From: Allomuricauda sp.
Lineage (GTDB): Bacteria > Bacteroidota > Bacteroidia > Flavobacteriales > Flavobacteriaceae
Reading direction: 5' to 3'
Length of the DNA: 64,000 bases
NCBI GenBank assembly: GCA_017795045.1
Contig: CP051244.1
Coordinates: 3,234,306 to 3,298,305, forward strand
The notes below the pieces were generated by a model, which saw only the letters and a program-made list of their open reading frames with translations, was not told the origin of the DNA and made no database searches. Below are positions 9,315 to 18,560 of the stretch, one piece after another. Positions within the stretch are counted from its first letter, which is position 1, and each line of letters opens with the position of its first letter. A program made the translations under genes and the position numbers.

Positions 9315-9976
9315 AAACCGATATCATTTCCTCATGGGAGAAAAATGCATTGGAATGGATCAAGGTCATCCAGAACCAAAGCATCCCCTCCAGAAAGTTC
9401 ACCAACGTAGCTATTGTGGAAACCATCAAAAACCTAAAAGGCAAAAAAATTGCCGACATAGGATGTGGCGAAGGTTGGTTGACCCGGGAAATGACTGCCT
9501 TGGGATGGGAAGCTACCGGCATGGATGCCATAGCAAGCCTAATTTCCGAAGCCAAGACCAAAGGGAAGGAAGCCTATCATGTAGTCACCTTTGAGGACAT
9601 CATATCGGGAAAAACCATTCCCAATGCACCATTTGATGCTGCAGTCTTCAATTTCTGTCTGTATTTGAAGGATGACCTTGTTCCCCTTTTACAAAACACC
9701 TTGGGCCATTTAACCGATGGAGGCACTGTAGTGATTCAAACCCTGCACCCTTTTTTTCTGGTACAAAACGGTATGTCCTACAAAAGCCAGTGGCTCACCG
9801 ATTCCTGGAAAGGTCTTCCCGGAAACTTTGAGGATGGCCATTCATGGTATGCCCGAACACTGGAGGATTGGATCTATGAATTGAATGGTTTACAGCATGG
9901 AGGGGTTTCCATTGAAGAGGTAATCAACGATGAAAAAAAACCCATTTCCTTGATCATCAAAATTAAAAAAGCATGA
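9311..9976 (+). CDS. Class I SAM-dependent methyltransferase
   Basis: 221 residues. Motif I is IADIGCGEGWLTREM (about 47-61), followed by the acidic motif II region ATGMDA and a post-motif segment FDAAVFNFCLYLKDD. It overlaps the GH3 gene and anmK by ATGA at both ends, so it is made together with them. No substrate can be read from the sequence. It may act on an imported or recycled amino-sugar intermediate, or be an unrelated passenger. A methyltransferase between nagZ and anmK is not part of the classical recycling pathway. Confidence 0.8.
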   Translation: MKTDIISSWEKNALEWIKVIQNQSIPSRKFTNVAIVETIKNLKGKKIADIGCGEGWLTREMTALGWEATGMDAIASLISEAKTKGKEAYHVVTFEDIISGKTIPNAPFDAAVFNFCLYLKDDLVPLLQNTLGHLTDGGTVVIQTLHPFFLVQNGMSYKSQWLTDSWKGLPGNFEDGHSWYARTLEDWIYELNGLQHGGVSIEEVINDEKKPISLIIKIKKA

Positions 9977-11055
9977 GCACCTATAAAGTTTTAGGGTTGA
10001 TGTCCGGCACCTCCTTGGATGGATTGGATATGGCCTATTGTCATTTTACAGAGGAAAATGGACAATGGAAATTTTCCATTGAACGCACAAAAGAGGTTTC
10101 CTATACCGATGAGATGCGGGAACACCTCAAAAATGCCATTTTCCTGTCCGAAGAAGACCATGCCCAGCTCCACAAAGACTATGGCATTTGGTTGGGGGAA
10201 CAATCCAAACACTTTATTGACGAAGAAAATTTGGAGGTGGATTTCATTGCCAGTCACGGACATACATCGCACCATAGACCCGAAGATGGGTTCACCTTTC
10301 AACTTGGTGATGGTCAATTATTGGCCAATACCTGTAGAAAAAAGGTGGTTTGTGATTTCAGGACAAAGGACGTTACCTTGGGCGGCCAAGGAGCCCCGTT
10401 GGTGCCTATTGGGGACAAATTGTTGTTCCATGAATATGATTTCTGCCTCAACCTTGGAGGTATCAGCAATATCTCGTTTGATGACAACGGGGCACGGATA
10501 GCCTATGACATTGGGTTGGCCAACATGCCCTTAAACTACATTACCCAAAGAATGGGGTTGGATTATGACGAAAATGGGAACCGGGCCAGAACGGGAAAGC
10601 TGGACCATGACCTCCTCCAAAAACTGAACAGTTTAGCGTACTACAAACTGCCCTATCCAAAATCCACCGGATATGAATGGTTCACTGGGGAAATTGTTCC
10701 TTTGATTCAAGCTTCAAAGGCCACCAACATTGATCTACTTCATACATTTATCCACCACAATTGCGAACAGATAGCCAACGAGGTAAAGAAATATGCCATA
10801 AAGACCCCGAATAAATTATTGGCCACGGGTGGTGGTGCCTTGAACCAGTTTTTTATGGACACTTTACAAGAAAAATTGGGAAGTACCGCTACAGTTTCCA
10901 CACCAAGCAAAACCTTGATTGCGTACAAGGAAGCCTTGGTGTTTGCCTTGATGGGCGTTTTACGTCTTAAAGGTGAAACCAATGTACTCCGTTCGGTCAC
11001 AGGAGGGCGTAAAGATTCCAGTAGCGGAGAGGTCTTTTTTCCGGTAAAGGATTAA
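9973..11055 (+). CDS. anmK: Anhydro-N-acetylmuramic acid kinase
   Basis: 360 residues, the usual length. The signature LGLMSGTSLDGLDMAY is at residues 7-22, followed by VCDFRTKDVTLGGQGAPLVP and a sugar-binding/ATPase segment LATGGGALN. AnmK opens and phosphorylates anhydroMurNAc to MurNAc-6-phosphate in the cytoplasm. MurQ, the next enzyme, is not in the window. It is the last gene of the locus, and its stop overlaps the stop of the opposing exporter gene by 4 bp. Confidence 0.93.
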   Translation: MSTYKVLGLMSGTSLDGLDMAYCHFTEENGQWKFSIERTKEVSYTDEMREHLKNAIFLSEEDHAQLHKDYGIWLGEQSKHFIDEENLEVDFIASHGHTSHHRPEDGFTFQLGDGQLLANTCRKKVVCDFRTKDVTLGGQGAPLVPIGDKLLFHEYDFCLNLGGISNISFDDNGARIAYDIGLANMPLNYITQRMGLDYDENGNRARTGKLDHDLLQKLNSLAYYKLPYPKSTGYEWFTGEIVPLIQASKATNIDLLHTFIHHNCEQIANEVKKYAIKTPNKLLATGGGALNQFFMDTLQEKLGSTATVSTPSKTLIAYKEALVFALMGVLRLKGETNVLRSVTGGRKDSSSGEVFFPVKD

Positions 11056-12263
11056 GCGGTCACCATTCTTCTGGGTTTTCTGCGCACCAGCATAAAAATC
11101 AATACCGAAAATAGCCCACAAACAGCCAAGCCCACAAACAGGGGCCAAACACTGTTTTTCACAAACTCACCAATAAAGGTGGCTATTGGGATGGCAAAAA
11201 CTGTGGATACAAACCCATTAATGGCCGCTCCAATACCTGCAATATGTCCAATGGGTTCCATGGCTATGGACCTGAAATTCCCCCACATGAATCCTAGACA
11301 GAAGAACTGTGCAGACAAGAATGCCACCAAAACATAAATACTAGGGTTGGGTGAATTAAAAAAGAGTACCGTATACAACAAAGCAATTATGGTAAAGGCC
11401 AATGTGGCCATAAAGGAAAGCTTTCGCATACCAAAACGCATCACCAAGGTCCCGTTCAAAAAGGTGGAAAGTCCTATGGAAATGGCCAATCCCGCAAAAA
11501 TATAGGGAAATACCTCTTTTAGGGCATATTGATCCTCAAAAATATGCTGTGCCGAACTCAGATACACCAAAAATGCCCCGGTCACCAGACCAGAGGTAAT
11601 CGTAAAAGCTACGGTTTCCTTATGACGTATAAACTCCTTCAACCCATCAACGAATACATGTCCGGAAAATGGGATTTTAAATTCCGGGTGAAGGGTCTCG
11701 GGTTGTCGTTTCCAAAACCAAAGTGCTATGATCAAGGCAAAAATCAATTGGACATAGAAAATACCTTTCCAACCAAAGCTATCCAGTATAACCTTCCCAA
11801 TGGCTGGGGCCACCACGGGCACCAAAATAAAGAACGCCACCACAAACGACATGATCTTGGCCATATAATCTCCTTCATAGGTATCACGGATGATGGAAAT
11901 GGATATGGTCCGAGGTGCCGAAAGTCCAATCCCTTGAAGAATCCTACCCAGCACCATCACCTCCAAGGATGGAGCATACAAGCAAACGATACTGGCCAAT
12001 AAGAACAAGATGAATCCAGCATAGACCACAGGCTTTCTTCCATAACAATCAGACAGCGGACCAAAGAACAGCTGGCCCAATCCCAGTCCCAAAAATATCA
12101 TAGTGACCAGCATTTGGTTATCCGTGGAATCCAAACTATTGATATCGGCACCAATATTGGAGATGGCCGGCAATAACGCATCAATGGCCAAGGCCACGAT
12201 GGACATCAGGGCGGCCATTAAGGCAATAAATTCAAAATTAGGTTTTTGGGTTTCTTTTTGCAT
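11052..12263 (-). CDS. Bcr/CflA-type MFS drug exporter
   Basis: 403 residues with about 12 membrane segments. The opening (ALMSIVALAIDALLPAIS), the loop GPLSDCYGRKPV and motif C-like segment LGRILQGIGLSAPRTISISIIRD are typical of the Bcr/CflA branch of 12-TM proton-driven exporters. The actual substrate is unknown. It runs towards anmK and ends within it by 4 bp, so it is not part of the recycling transcript. Confidence 0.85.
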   Translation of the reverse strand: MQKETQKPNFEFIALMAALMSIVALAIDALLPAISNIGADINSLDSTDNQMLVTMIFLGLGLGQLFFGPLSDCYGRKPVVYAGFILFLLASIVCLYAPSLEVMVLGRILQGIGLSAPRTISISIIRDTYEGDYMAKIMSFVVAFFILVPVVAPAIGKVILDSFGWKGIFYVQLIFALIIALWFWKRQPETLHPEFKIPFSGHVFVDGLKEFIRHKETVAFTITSGLVTGAFLVYLSSAQHIFEDQYALKEVFPYIFAGLAISIGLSTFLNGTLVMRFGMRKLSFMATLAFTIIALLYTVLFFNSPNPSIYVLVAFLSAQFFCLGFMWGNFRSIAMEPIGHIAGIGAAINGFVSTVFAIPIATFIGEFVKNSVWPLFVGLAVCGLFSVLIFMLVRRKPRRMVTA

Positions 12264-12407
12264 GCTGCAAAATTAGGCATACCCCGCGGGCCCACGAAGC
12301 TTTTAAGAAAGTATTAATGTAATGTTTACGAATCAAACGTTGTAGGTAAATAAAACGGTTCTTACCCATCTTCAAAACACCCTTTTTTATGACATTTTTT
12401 GATTTCG

Positions 12408-12434
12408 TTGTGTCTAGCTCGATGCCTATCTTTG
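12408..12434 (+). promoter_or_regulatory. Putative promoter of the Gfo/Idh/MocA gene
   Basis: TATCTTTG at 12427-12434 matches TAnnTTTG, with TTG at 12408-12410 only 16 bp upstream (19 is usual). It lies 17 bp before the start codon, giving a short leader. Confidence 0.4.
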
Positions 12435-12451
12435 AGGAAACCAAAAACTAA

Positions 12452-13513
12452 ATGGACCCTTTAAAAACCTTGGTCGTAGGTTGTGGCAATATGGGAACTT
12501 CCCATGCCCGTGCCTACCACAAACTAGATGGATTTGAAATTGTGGGACTTGTGAGCCGCGGTGCCAAAAGCCGTGAACGATTGTCCAATGAACTGGGAGG
12601 CGTCCCCTCCTTTTCCGATTACACTGAAGCCCTTGCAACCGCAAAATCTGATGTGGTTTCCATCAACACCTACCCCGACACCCATTTTGACTATGTAAAG
12701 CAAGCTTTGGAATCGGGTGCCCATGTGTTTGTGGAGAAACCGCTTGCCCTAACGGTCGAAGAGGCCCAAATTTTAGTGGATTTGGCCCATCAACTTGGAA
12801 AAAAAATGGTGGTGGGATATATTCTCAGGGTACACCCTACATGGACCAAGTTTGTACAAATGGCCCAGGGCTTGGGTAAACCCTTGGTCATGCGAATGAA
12901 CCTCAATCAACAAAGTTCCGGCGAACAATGGCATACCCATAAACAGCTTATGCACTCCATGTCGCCCATTGTGGATTGTGGGGTCCATTATGTGGATGTC
13001 ATGTGTTCCATGGTGCGTTCCAATCCCGTAAGCGTCTCTGCCATTGGGGCCCGATTGACGGAGGAAGTGGATAAAAACATGTACAACTATGGCCAGTTAC
13101 AGGTCCGTTTTGAAGATGGCTCCGTAGGTTGGTACGAGGCTGGCTGGGGACCCATGATGAGCGAAACCGCTTTTTTTATCAAAGATGTTATAGGTCCAAA
13201 AGGCTGTGTTTCCATCAATGATATGGATAAGGGAGAATCTGGTGACATTGAGGGCCATACCAAGACGGGAAGCTTAAAATTGCACCATAGCCAATTGGAC
13301 AGTGATGGCCATTTTGTGAAAAATGATGAAATCATTGATACCGCCGATGAGCCCGACCATGATGGTCTCTGCCTTTTGGAACAGGAATACCTGCTCAATG
13401 CCATCCAAAATGATGTTGACCTCACCGACCACTTGAACGATGCCGTGAACAGTCTCAAAGTCGTGTTGGCTGCGGATGAATCGGTAAAAACGGGGAAAAC
13501 AGTACTCTTATAG
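12452..13513 (+). CDS. Gfo/Idh/MocA-family oxidoreductase
   Basis: 353 residues. The N-terminal Rossmann fold has VVGCGNMGTSHARAY (about 6-20) and the family's catalytic EKPLAL segment (about 95-100). A C-terminal alpha/beta domain includes CGVHYVDVM, where the family usually carries a catalytic His/Lys or Asp. Members oxidise sugars or related polyols with NAD(P). The substrate cannot be told from the sequence. It stands alone, with its own promoter. Confidence 0.85.
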   Translation: MDPLKTLVVGCGNMGTSHARAYHKLDGFEIVGLVSRGAKSRERLSNELGGVPSFSDYTEALATAKSDVVSINTYPDTHFDYVKQALESGAHVFVEKPLALTVEEAQILVDLAHQLGKKMVVGYILRVHPTWTKFVQMAQGLGKPLVMRMNLNQQSSGEQWHTHKQLMHSMSPIVDCGVHYVDVMCSMVRSNPVSVSAIGARLTEEVDKNMYNYGQLQVRFEDGSVGWYEAGWGPMMSETAFFIKDVIGPKGCVSINDMDKGESGDIEGHTKTGSLKLHHSQLDSDGHFVKNDEIIDTADEPDHDGLCLLEQEYLLNAIQNDVDLTDHLNDAVNSLKVVLAADESVKTGKTVLL

Positions 13514-13520
13514 TAAAAAT

Positions 13521-13545
13521 GTCAGGTCGAGCGCAGTCGAGACCT
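13521..13545 (+). repeat. Palindromic 25-bp repeat, copy 1
   Basis: Contains the core GGTCGAGCGCAGTCGAGACC. It lies 8 bp after the oxidoreductase stop. It is identical to copy 2 in the same orientation. Confidence 0.85.
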
Positions 13546-13572
13546 TTTCCTTAAAACTTTGTTATGTTTGGT

Positions 13573-13597
13573 GTCAGGTCGAGCGCAGTCGAGACCT
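13573..13597 (+). repeat. Palindromic 25-bp repeat, copy 2
   Basis: Direct copy of the element at 13521, 52 bp downstream. It ends 9 bp before the GIY-YIG start codon. A TATGTTTG box (13563-13570) between the two copies could be the gene's promoter. Confidence 0.85.
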
Positions 13598-13606
13598 CTT
13601 CCAAAT

Positions 13607-13927
13607 ATGAAACTTTATTACGTATATCTTCTTTTATGCGCCGATGGTTCAATCTACACGGGAATTACCGATGCCATTGACCGAAGGATTGCTGAACACC
13701 AAAACGGAATCAATAAGACAGCTTACACGTATCGAAGAAGACCTGTTCAACTTATCTTTCAACAAGAATTCGATGATGTGTTACAAGCCATCTTTTTTGA
13801 AAAGAAATTAAAAAAGTGGAGTGCTAAAAAGAAAATGGCGCTGGTAGAAGATAATTTGGACTTGCTTCAAATTTTGTCTGAATGTAGAAATGCAACACAT
13901 TACAAGTACCGTCCTGACCATGATTAA
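13607..13927 (+). CDS. GIY-YIG nuclease domain protein (YhbQ/UPF0213 type)
   Basis: 106 residues. MKLYYVYLLLCADGSIYTGIT shows the GIY and YIG elements (YVY and YTG), followed by the conserved arginine in DRRIAEH and the metal-binding glutamate in FFEKKLKKWS. Proteins of this small class are single-domain and their cellular role is poorly known. I chose the ATG at 13607 because an upstream in-frame ATG would translate the palindromic repeat. Repeat copies lie immediately before the gene, and an inverted copy begins on its stop codon. Confidence 0.85.
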   Translation: MKLYYVYLLLCADGSIYTGITDAIDRRIAEHQNGINKTAYTYRRRPVQLIFQQEFDDVLQAIFFEKKLKKWSAKKKMALVEDNLDLLQILSECRNATHYKYRPDHD

Positions 13928-13951
13928 GGTCTCGACTGCGCTCGACCTGAC
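13927..13951 (-). repeat. Palindromic 25-bp repeat, inverted copy 3
   Basis: Exact reverse complement of copies 1 and 2. Its first base is the last base of the GIY-YIG stop codon, so the gene is bracketed by repeats in opposite orientation. Confidence 0.85.
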
Positions 13952-14001
13952 AGTTCCAAAAAGACTCTTGTCCTGAGGTTCCGTTGTATTGAAAAAATTC
14001 A

Positions 14002-15543
14002 TCACAACGGAATGTTCCCATGTTTTTTTCGGGGCGGTTGCACCTGTTTCTTTTCCAACATGGCAAAGGCCTTCAACAATTTTCGTCGGGTGTCTTTTGG
14101 TAAAATGACCTCGTCAATGAATCCACGTTGTGCCGCGCGGTAGGGATTGGCAAATTTTTCGGCGTACTCCGCTTCCTTTTCCTTGAGTTTCGCCTCCGGG
14201 TCATCCGATGCAGCAATTTCACGCCTAAAGATAATCTCACTGGCCCCCTTGGCTCCCATTACAGCAATCTCGGCACTGGGCCAAGCAAAATTGAAATCGG
14301 CACCAATGTGTTTGGAGTTCATCACATCATAAGCCCCTCCATAGGCCTTTCGGGTAATGAGAGTGACTCTGGGCACCGTGGCCTCGCTCAAGGCATACAA
14401 CAGTTTTGCCCCATGCATGATGATACCGCTCCACTCCTGATCGGTGCCCGGCAGGAATCCGGGAACATCCACCAAAACCAACAATGGAATATTGAAGGCA
14501 TCACAAAAACGGGTGAAACGGGCTGCCTTCCGGGAACTTTTCACATCCAACACCCCAGCCAAGAACATGGGTTGATTGGCAATGACCCCCACACTTCTAC
14601 CCCCTATTCGGGCAAAGCCTACAATAATATTTTCGGCATACTCCTTATGGATTTCGTAGAACGAATCGGCGTCAATAATACCCTTGATGACCTCATGCAT
14701 GTCATACGGTTTATTGGGATTATCCGGCACAATGTGCGACAGTTCTTCCCGCACCTCATCGCCCAAAACGTATTCCTGTAATTTGGGAGCCTCTGTATTG
14801 TTCTGTGGCAAATACGCCAACAATTTTTTGATGTCGTCCAGACAGATTGCATCATTGGAGGAGGTTTTATGGGCCACTCCCGATTTGGCCGCGTGGGTAC
14901 TGGCACCCCCCAATTCCTCAGAAGTAACCTCTTCATTGGTCACCGTCTTGACCACATTGGGACCAGTAACGAACATATAACTCGTTTCCTCCACCATCAC
15001 AATAAAATCAGTCATGGCGGGCGAATACACCGCACCACCCGCACAGGGTCCCATCACCGCTGATATCTGCGGAATCACCCCCGATGCCTGCACGTTCCTG
15101 TAAAAAATATCGGCATAGCCTCCCAATGATCGCACACCCTCTTGGATTCTGGCTCCCCCAGAATCGTTCAACCCAATGATGGGTGCCCCGACCTTCATGG
15201 CCAAATCCATCACCTTACAGATTTTTTCGGCATGGGTTTCGGACAAGGCTCCCCCAAAAACGGTGAAATCTTGGGCATACACATATACCAACCTGCCGTG
15301 TACGGTTCCATAACCGGTGACCACCCCATCGCCATAGTACTTTTCCTTCTCCATCCCAAAATCTGTGGTTCTATGGGTCACCAATGCGCCCATTTCTTCG
15401 AAGGAGCCTTCGTCCAACAAATAGTGGACACGTTCCCGGGCCGTGAGTTTCTTCTTTTCGTGCTGTTTCTCTATGCGTTTTTCACCTCCACCCAAATGAG
15501 CTTTGGCCAACTTTTCCTGAAGTGTTTTTATTTTCGGGTCCAT
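14002..15543 (-). CDS. pccB: Acyl-CoA carboxylase carboxyltransferase subunit (propionyl-CoA carboxylase beta)
   Basis: 513 residues, the usual length. It has the two crotonase-like carboxyltransferase halves. The N-half has the oxyanion hole segment GGARIQEGV and [13 protein letters not shown], and the C-half has [11 protein letters not shown] and [10 protein letters not shown]. It transfers carboxylate from biotin to the acyl-CoA. Together with the biotin carboxylase and biotinyl protein just upstream on the same strand, and methylmalonyl-CoA mutase nearby, propionyl-CoA is the likely substrate. Acetyl-CoA or branched acyl-CoA cannot be excluded. The start is 4 bp downstream of the biotin carboxylase stop. 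Confidence 0.9.
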   Translation of the reverse strand: MDPKIKTLQEKLAKAHLGGGEKRIEKQHEKKKLTARERVHYLLDEGSFEEMGALVTHRTTDFGMEKEKYYGDGVVTGYGTVHGRLVYVYAQDFTVFGGALSETHAEKICKVMDLAMKVGAPIIGLNDSGGARIQEGVRSLGGYADIFYRNVQASGVIPQISAVMGPCAGGAVYSPAMTDFIVMVEETSYMFVTGPNVVKTVTNEEVTSEELGGASTHAAKSGVAHKTSSNDAICLDDIKKLLAYLPQNNTEAPKLQEYVLGDEVREELSHIVPDNPNKPYDMHEVIKGIIDADSFYEIHKEYAENIIVGFARIGGRSVGVIANQPMFLAGVLDVKSSRKAARFTRFCDAFNIPLLVLVDVPGFLPGTDQEWSGIIMHGAKLLYALSEATVPRVTLITRKAYGGAYDVMNSKHIGADFNFAWPSAEIAVMGAKGASEIIFRREIAASDDPEAKLKEKEAEYAEKFANPYRAAQRGFIDEVILPKDTRRKLLKAFAMLEKKQVQPPRKKHGNIPL

Positions 15544-15547
15544 GGAT

Positions 15548-16990
15548 TCAATTTTTGGGCAGTTGAACTATTTTTTGGTCCTCCAGATAGCTGTGGAAAG
15601 CCACCAATGCAGCAACTTCCATCTCCTTGGCCTGTTGCTGTTTGACCATTTCCGGAGCATAGTGGGTCTTCACAAAGTGAGTATCAAAATCCCCGGAACG
15701 AAAGGCCTCATGGGAAAAGACAAAGCTTCCAAAGGGCAAAGTAGTCTCCACTCCCTTTATCTTGTACGCTTTGATGGCGTTGAGCATCAATTCAATGGCC
15801 TCCTCCCGAGTTTTCCCGTAGGCAATCAATTTGGAAAGCATGGGGTCATAAAAAATGGGAATATCCATTCCTTCCGTAAAACCATTATCCACCCGAATAC
15901 CTTCACCAACAGGCAATTGATAGGTTTCCAAACGCCCAACGCTCGGCAAAAAATCATTCAAGGGGTCTTCGGCATATACCCGCAACTCCACCGCATGCCC
16001 TTGGATTTTAAGGTCTTCCTGTTTCATGGGCAGCTCCTCACCCTTGGCCACACGTATCTGCAGTTCCACTAAGTCCATCCCTGTAATCATTTCGGTAACC
16101 GGGTGCTCCACTTGCAGCCGGGTGTTCATTTCCAAAAAATAGAAGTTGTGGTCAGCATCCATTAAAAATTCCACCGTTCCTGCCCCAACATAGTCGCACG
16201 CTTGGGCCACCTTGACCGCGGCCATGCCCATTTCGTCCCGAAGCTTGGGGGTTAAAATAGAGGATGGAGCTTCTTCCACCACCTTCTGGTGTCGGCGTTG
16301 CACACTGCATTCCCGTTCAAAAAAATGAAGGATGTTCCCGTGGGTATCGGCCATCACCTGAACCTCAATATGCCGGGGGGATGCCACATACTTTTCCACA
16401 AATACAGAACCGTCCCCAAACGCAGAGGTCGCTTCACTAATGGCGCGCTGCATACCCGATTCCAAATCGCTTTCTTTTTCCACGATACGCATACCCTTAC
16501 CCCCTCCGCCAGCTGAAGCCTTAATCAAAATGGGATATCCCACTTCATTGGCAATGTCGCGGGCGGTGGCCACATCGGTAATGGCCTCGTCTATCCCCGG
16601 CACCATGGGAATACCGTACGCTTTGACAGCTTCCTTGGCCGCCAGTTTACTGCCCATCATGCGGATGGCCTTTGATTTAGGGCCGATGAACACCAACCCG
16701 TTTTTCTCCACCGCTTCGGCAAAATCGGCGTTCTCACTCAAAAAGCCGTAGCCTGGATGTATGCCGTCAACATTCAACTTTTTGGCCACCTCTATGATTT
16801 TATCTCCACGTAAATACGATTGATTGGAAGATGCCTCACCAATACAAACCGCTTCATCCGCCATTTGCACATGGGGTGCGTTCCGATCCACTGTTGAATA
16901 AACCGCCACGGTGTGTATGCCCATTTTCCTTGCGGTTTTCATCACCCGGACCGCAATTTCCCCTCTATTGGCAATCAATATTTTATTCAT
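15548..16990 (-). CDS. Biotin carboxylase subunit of acyl-CoA carboxylase
   Basis: 480 residues. ATP-grasp biotin carboxylase, starting [16 protein letters not shown], with the glycine-rich [13 protein letters not shown] loop, the [19 protein letters not shown] segment, and the catalytic [14 protein letters not shown] segment. It carboxylates biotin on the partner carrier using ATP and bicarbonate. The operon order is biotinyl protein, biotin carboxylase, carboxyltransferase, with 4-6 bp gaps. The separate subunits resemble the actinobacterial and Bacteroidota acyl-CoA carboxylases, rather than the fused alpha chain of proteobacteria. Confidence 0.92.
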   Translation of the reverse strand: MNKILIANRGEIAVRVMKTARKMGIHTVAVYSTVDRNAPHVQMADEAVCIGEASSNQSYLRGDKIIEVAKKLNVDGIHPGYGFLSENADFAEAVEKNGLVFIGPKSKAIRMMGSKLAAKEAVKAYGIPMVPGIDEAITDVATARDIANEVGYPILIKASAGGGGKGMRIVEKESDLESGMQRAISEATSAFGDGSVFVEKYVASPRHIEVQVMADTHGNILHFFERECSVQRRHQKVVEEAPSSILTPKLRDEMGMAAVKVAQACDYVGAGTVEFLMDADHNFYFLEMNTRLQVEHPVTEMITGMDLVELQIRVAKGEELPMKQEDLKIQGHAVELRVYAEDPLNDFLPSVGRLETYQLPVGEGIRVDNGFTEGMDIPIFYDPMLSKLIAYGKTREEAIELMLNAIKAYKIKGVETTLPFGSFVFSHEAFRSGDFDTHFVKTHYAPEMVKQQQAKEMEVAALVAFHSYLEDQKIVQLPKN

Positions 16991-16996
16991 GGTCTC

Positions 16997-17482
16997 CTAT
17001 TCAAATTCTATAAGTAGCTGTTTTTTGTCGACCGCATCACCTTTTTTTACCCCAATTGTTTTGATGGTCCCACTCCTAGGCGAAGCAATGATATTTTCCA
17101 TTTTCATGGCTTCCAAAATCAAGAGTTGATCGTCCTCTTCTACTTCCTGCCCCTCACTGACCAAGATGTCCAAAATCAGTCCTGGCATGGGTGCCATAAT
17201 GGAGTCAATGCTTTTTTGTCCGTTGGAGGCAAAACCCATTGCTTTGATGAGCCCGTCCAAAGGGGTGTTTATGGATACTTGATGCTCGGTCCCATTCACG
17301 CTGACGGTATAGGTACGGGCATTGAATTGCGTCTCCACCATTTGAATATGATAGGAAGTGCCATCCTTCAGGAGATGGAATCCATTGGGGCCCGTTTTTA
17401 TGATATCCAGGGAAGCAATATCCTCTTTTGACAGTTGAAATTCAGAAGTTCCATCAACCACAACGGTATACGGATTGTCCAT
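16997..17482 (-). CDS. Biotinyl carrier subunit of acyl-CoA carboxylase
   Basis: 161 residues. The C-terminal about 70 residues form a biotinyl domain, with the modified lysine at K127 in EAMKMEN. The preceding segment PMPGLI is a typical domain start. The N-terminal half has a domain often found before biotinyl domains in acyl-CoA carboxylases. It is the first gene of the three-gene minus-strand operon; the 130 bp upstream to udk hold the divergent promoters. Confidence 0.9.
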   Translation of the reverse strand: MDNPYTVVVDGTSEFQLSKEDIASLDIIKTGPNGFHLLKDGTSYHIQMVETQFNARTYTVSVNGTEHQVSINTPLDGLIKAMGFASNGQKSIDSIMAPMPGLILDILVSEGQEVEEDDQLLILEAMKMENIIASPRSGTIKTIGVKKGDAVDKKQLLIEFE

Positions 17483-17590
17483 AAATAGTGTTCCTATAGG
17501 TTAGTTTGATAAATATAAGATTAATGCACCAATCGGCATAAAGGCAGTTGGGTTATACAGTATCATCAACCACAAATCCCGTCAAATGTT

Positions 17591-17598
17591 TACTTTTG
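17591..17598 (+). promoter_or_regulatory. Putative udk promoter -7 box (TACTTTTG)
   Basis: Matches TAnnTTTG and lies 17 bp before the ATG at 17616. It sits inside the extended upstream reading frame, which argues for the later start. No clear TTG lies at the right distance upstream. Confidence 0.35.
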
Positions 17599-17615
17599 GG
17601 ACTAAAATCTTCTTT

Positions 17616-18224
17616 ATGCTGATTCTAGGGATTGCCGGTGGAACAGGTTGCGGAAAAACTACCGTGGTGAACCAGATTGTGGACCAACTACCCGCAAATG
17701 AGGTGGGTATCATCTCGCAGGATTCCTATTACAACGATTTGGCGCATTTGACCAAGGAAGAACGGAGCAAAATCAACTTTGACCATCCAAATTCCATAGA
17801 TTTTGATCTATTGATTTCGCATTTGGAGCAATTGAAACAAGGTAAGACCGTAAATAAACCCGTATATTCCTTTGTAGAGGAAACCCGTTTGGAAGAAACC
17901 ATTCCCACACCCCCGAGAAAAGTGATGATCGTTGAGGGTATCTTGGTACTGAGCAACCCACAGCTTCGGGATTTGTTCGACATTAAAATATTTGTACATG
18001 CCGATTCCGACGAACGATTGATCCGAAGATTACAGCGGGATATCCGCGAACGCGGACACGATCTGGAAAAAGTACTAACCCGTTACCAAACCGCGGTAAA
18101 GCCCATGCACGAGCAATTCATAGAGCCGTCAAAGGAATTTGCCGATATCATTATCCCCAACAACCATTACAATACGGTTGCGGTGGATATGGTTAGGACC
18201 ATCATCAACAACAAACTGGTGTAA
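17616..18224 (+). CDS. udk: Uridine kinase
   Basis: 202 residues. P-loop GGTGCGKTT at residues 6-14, then DSYYNDL, NFDHPNSIDFDLL, and the RDIRERGHD arginine-rich lid. It phosphorylates uridine and cytidine using ATP/GTP for pyrimidine salvage. An upstream ATG at 17586 would add MFTFGTKIFF, but conserved sequence begins at MLILGIAGG and a promoter box overlaps that extension, so the later start is chosen. The next gene begins 4 bp after its stop. Confidence 0.92.
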   Translation: MLILGIAGGTGCGKTTVVNQIVDQLPANEVGIISQDSYYNDLAHLTKEERSKINFDHPNSIDFDLLISHLEQLKQGKTVNKPVYSFVEETRLEETIPTPPRKVMIVEGILVLSNPQLRDLFDIKIFVHADSDERLIRRLQRDIRERGHDLEKVLTRYQTAVKPMHEQFIEPSKEFADIIIPNNHYNTVAVDMVRTIINNKLV

Positions 18225-18227
18225 CAC

Positions 18228-18560
18228 ATGAAGTTAAAGGAACTGAGAAATAAAAGGTGGTTCAAGGTCATGACCAATATGTATGTGTTGGTGTTGACCA
18301 TTTTTGTGATTTGGATGGCTTTTTTCGATACCAATTCCTTTTTGATCCACTGGGAACTTCGTTCGGAAATCAAAAAGTTGGAAAAACAGAAAGAGTTTCT
18401 AAAAGGGGAAATCGCCAAGGACAAGGAAATCTTGGAAAAAATGTCCAATCCGGGGGAAATGGAAAAATTTGCCCGGGAGAAATACTACATGAAAAAGGAG
18501 AATGAGGAAATTTTCCTCATTGAATATGAAGACAGCCTAAAAATCAAGGAAGATGAATAA
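18228..18560 (+). CDS. FtsB/DivIC-family septum formation initiator
   Basis: 110 residues. A short cytoplasmic N-terminus, one membrane segment (about 16-33), then a coiled coil rich in Lys/Glu (about 43-85) and a conserved EKFAREKYYMKKENEEIFLIE segment. This is the plan of FtsB/DivIC, which links FtsQ and FtsL at the divisome. It overlaps the next gene by 8 bp. Confidence 0.85.
   Translation: MKLKELRNKRWFKVMTNMYVLVLTIFVIWMAFFDTNSFLIHWELRSEIKKLEKQKEFLKGEIAKDKEILEKMSNPGEMEKFAREKYYMKKENEEIFLIEYEDSLKIKEDE

Noticed and set aside
14128-14781. Plus-strand open frame (217 codons) over the carboxyltransferase gene
   Set aside because: Opposes a well-conserved carboxyltransferase; no family similarity.
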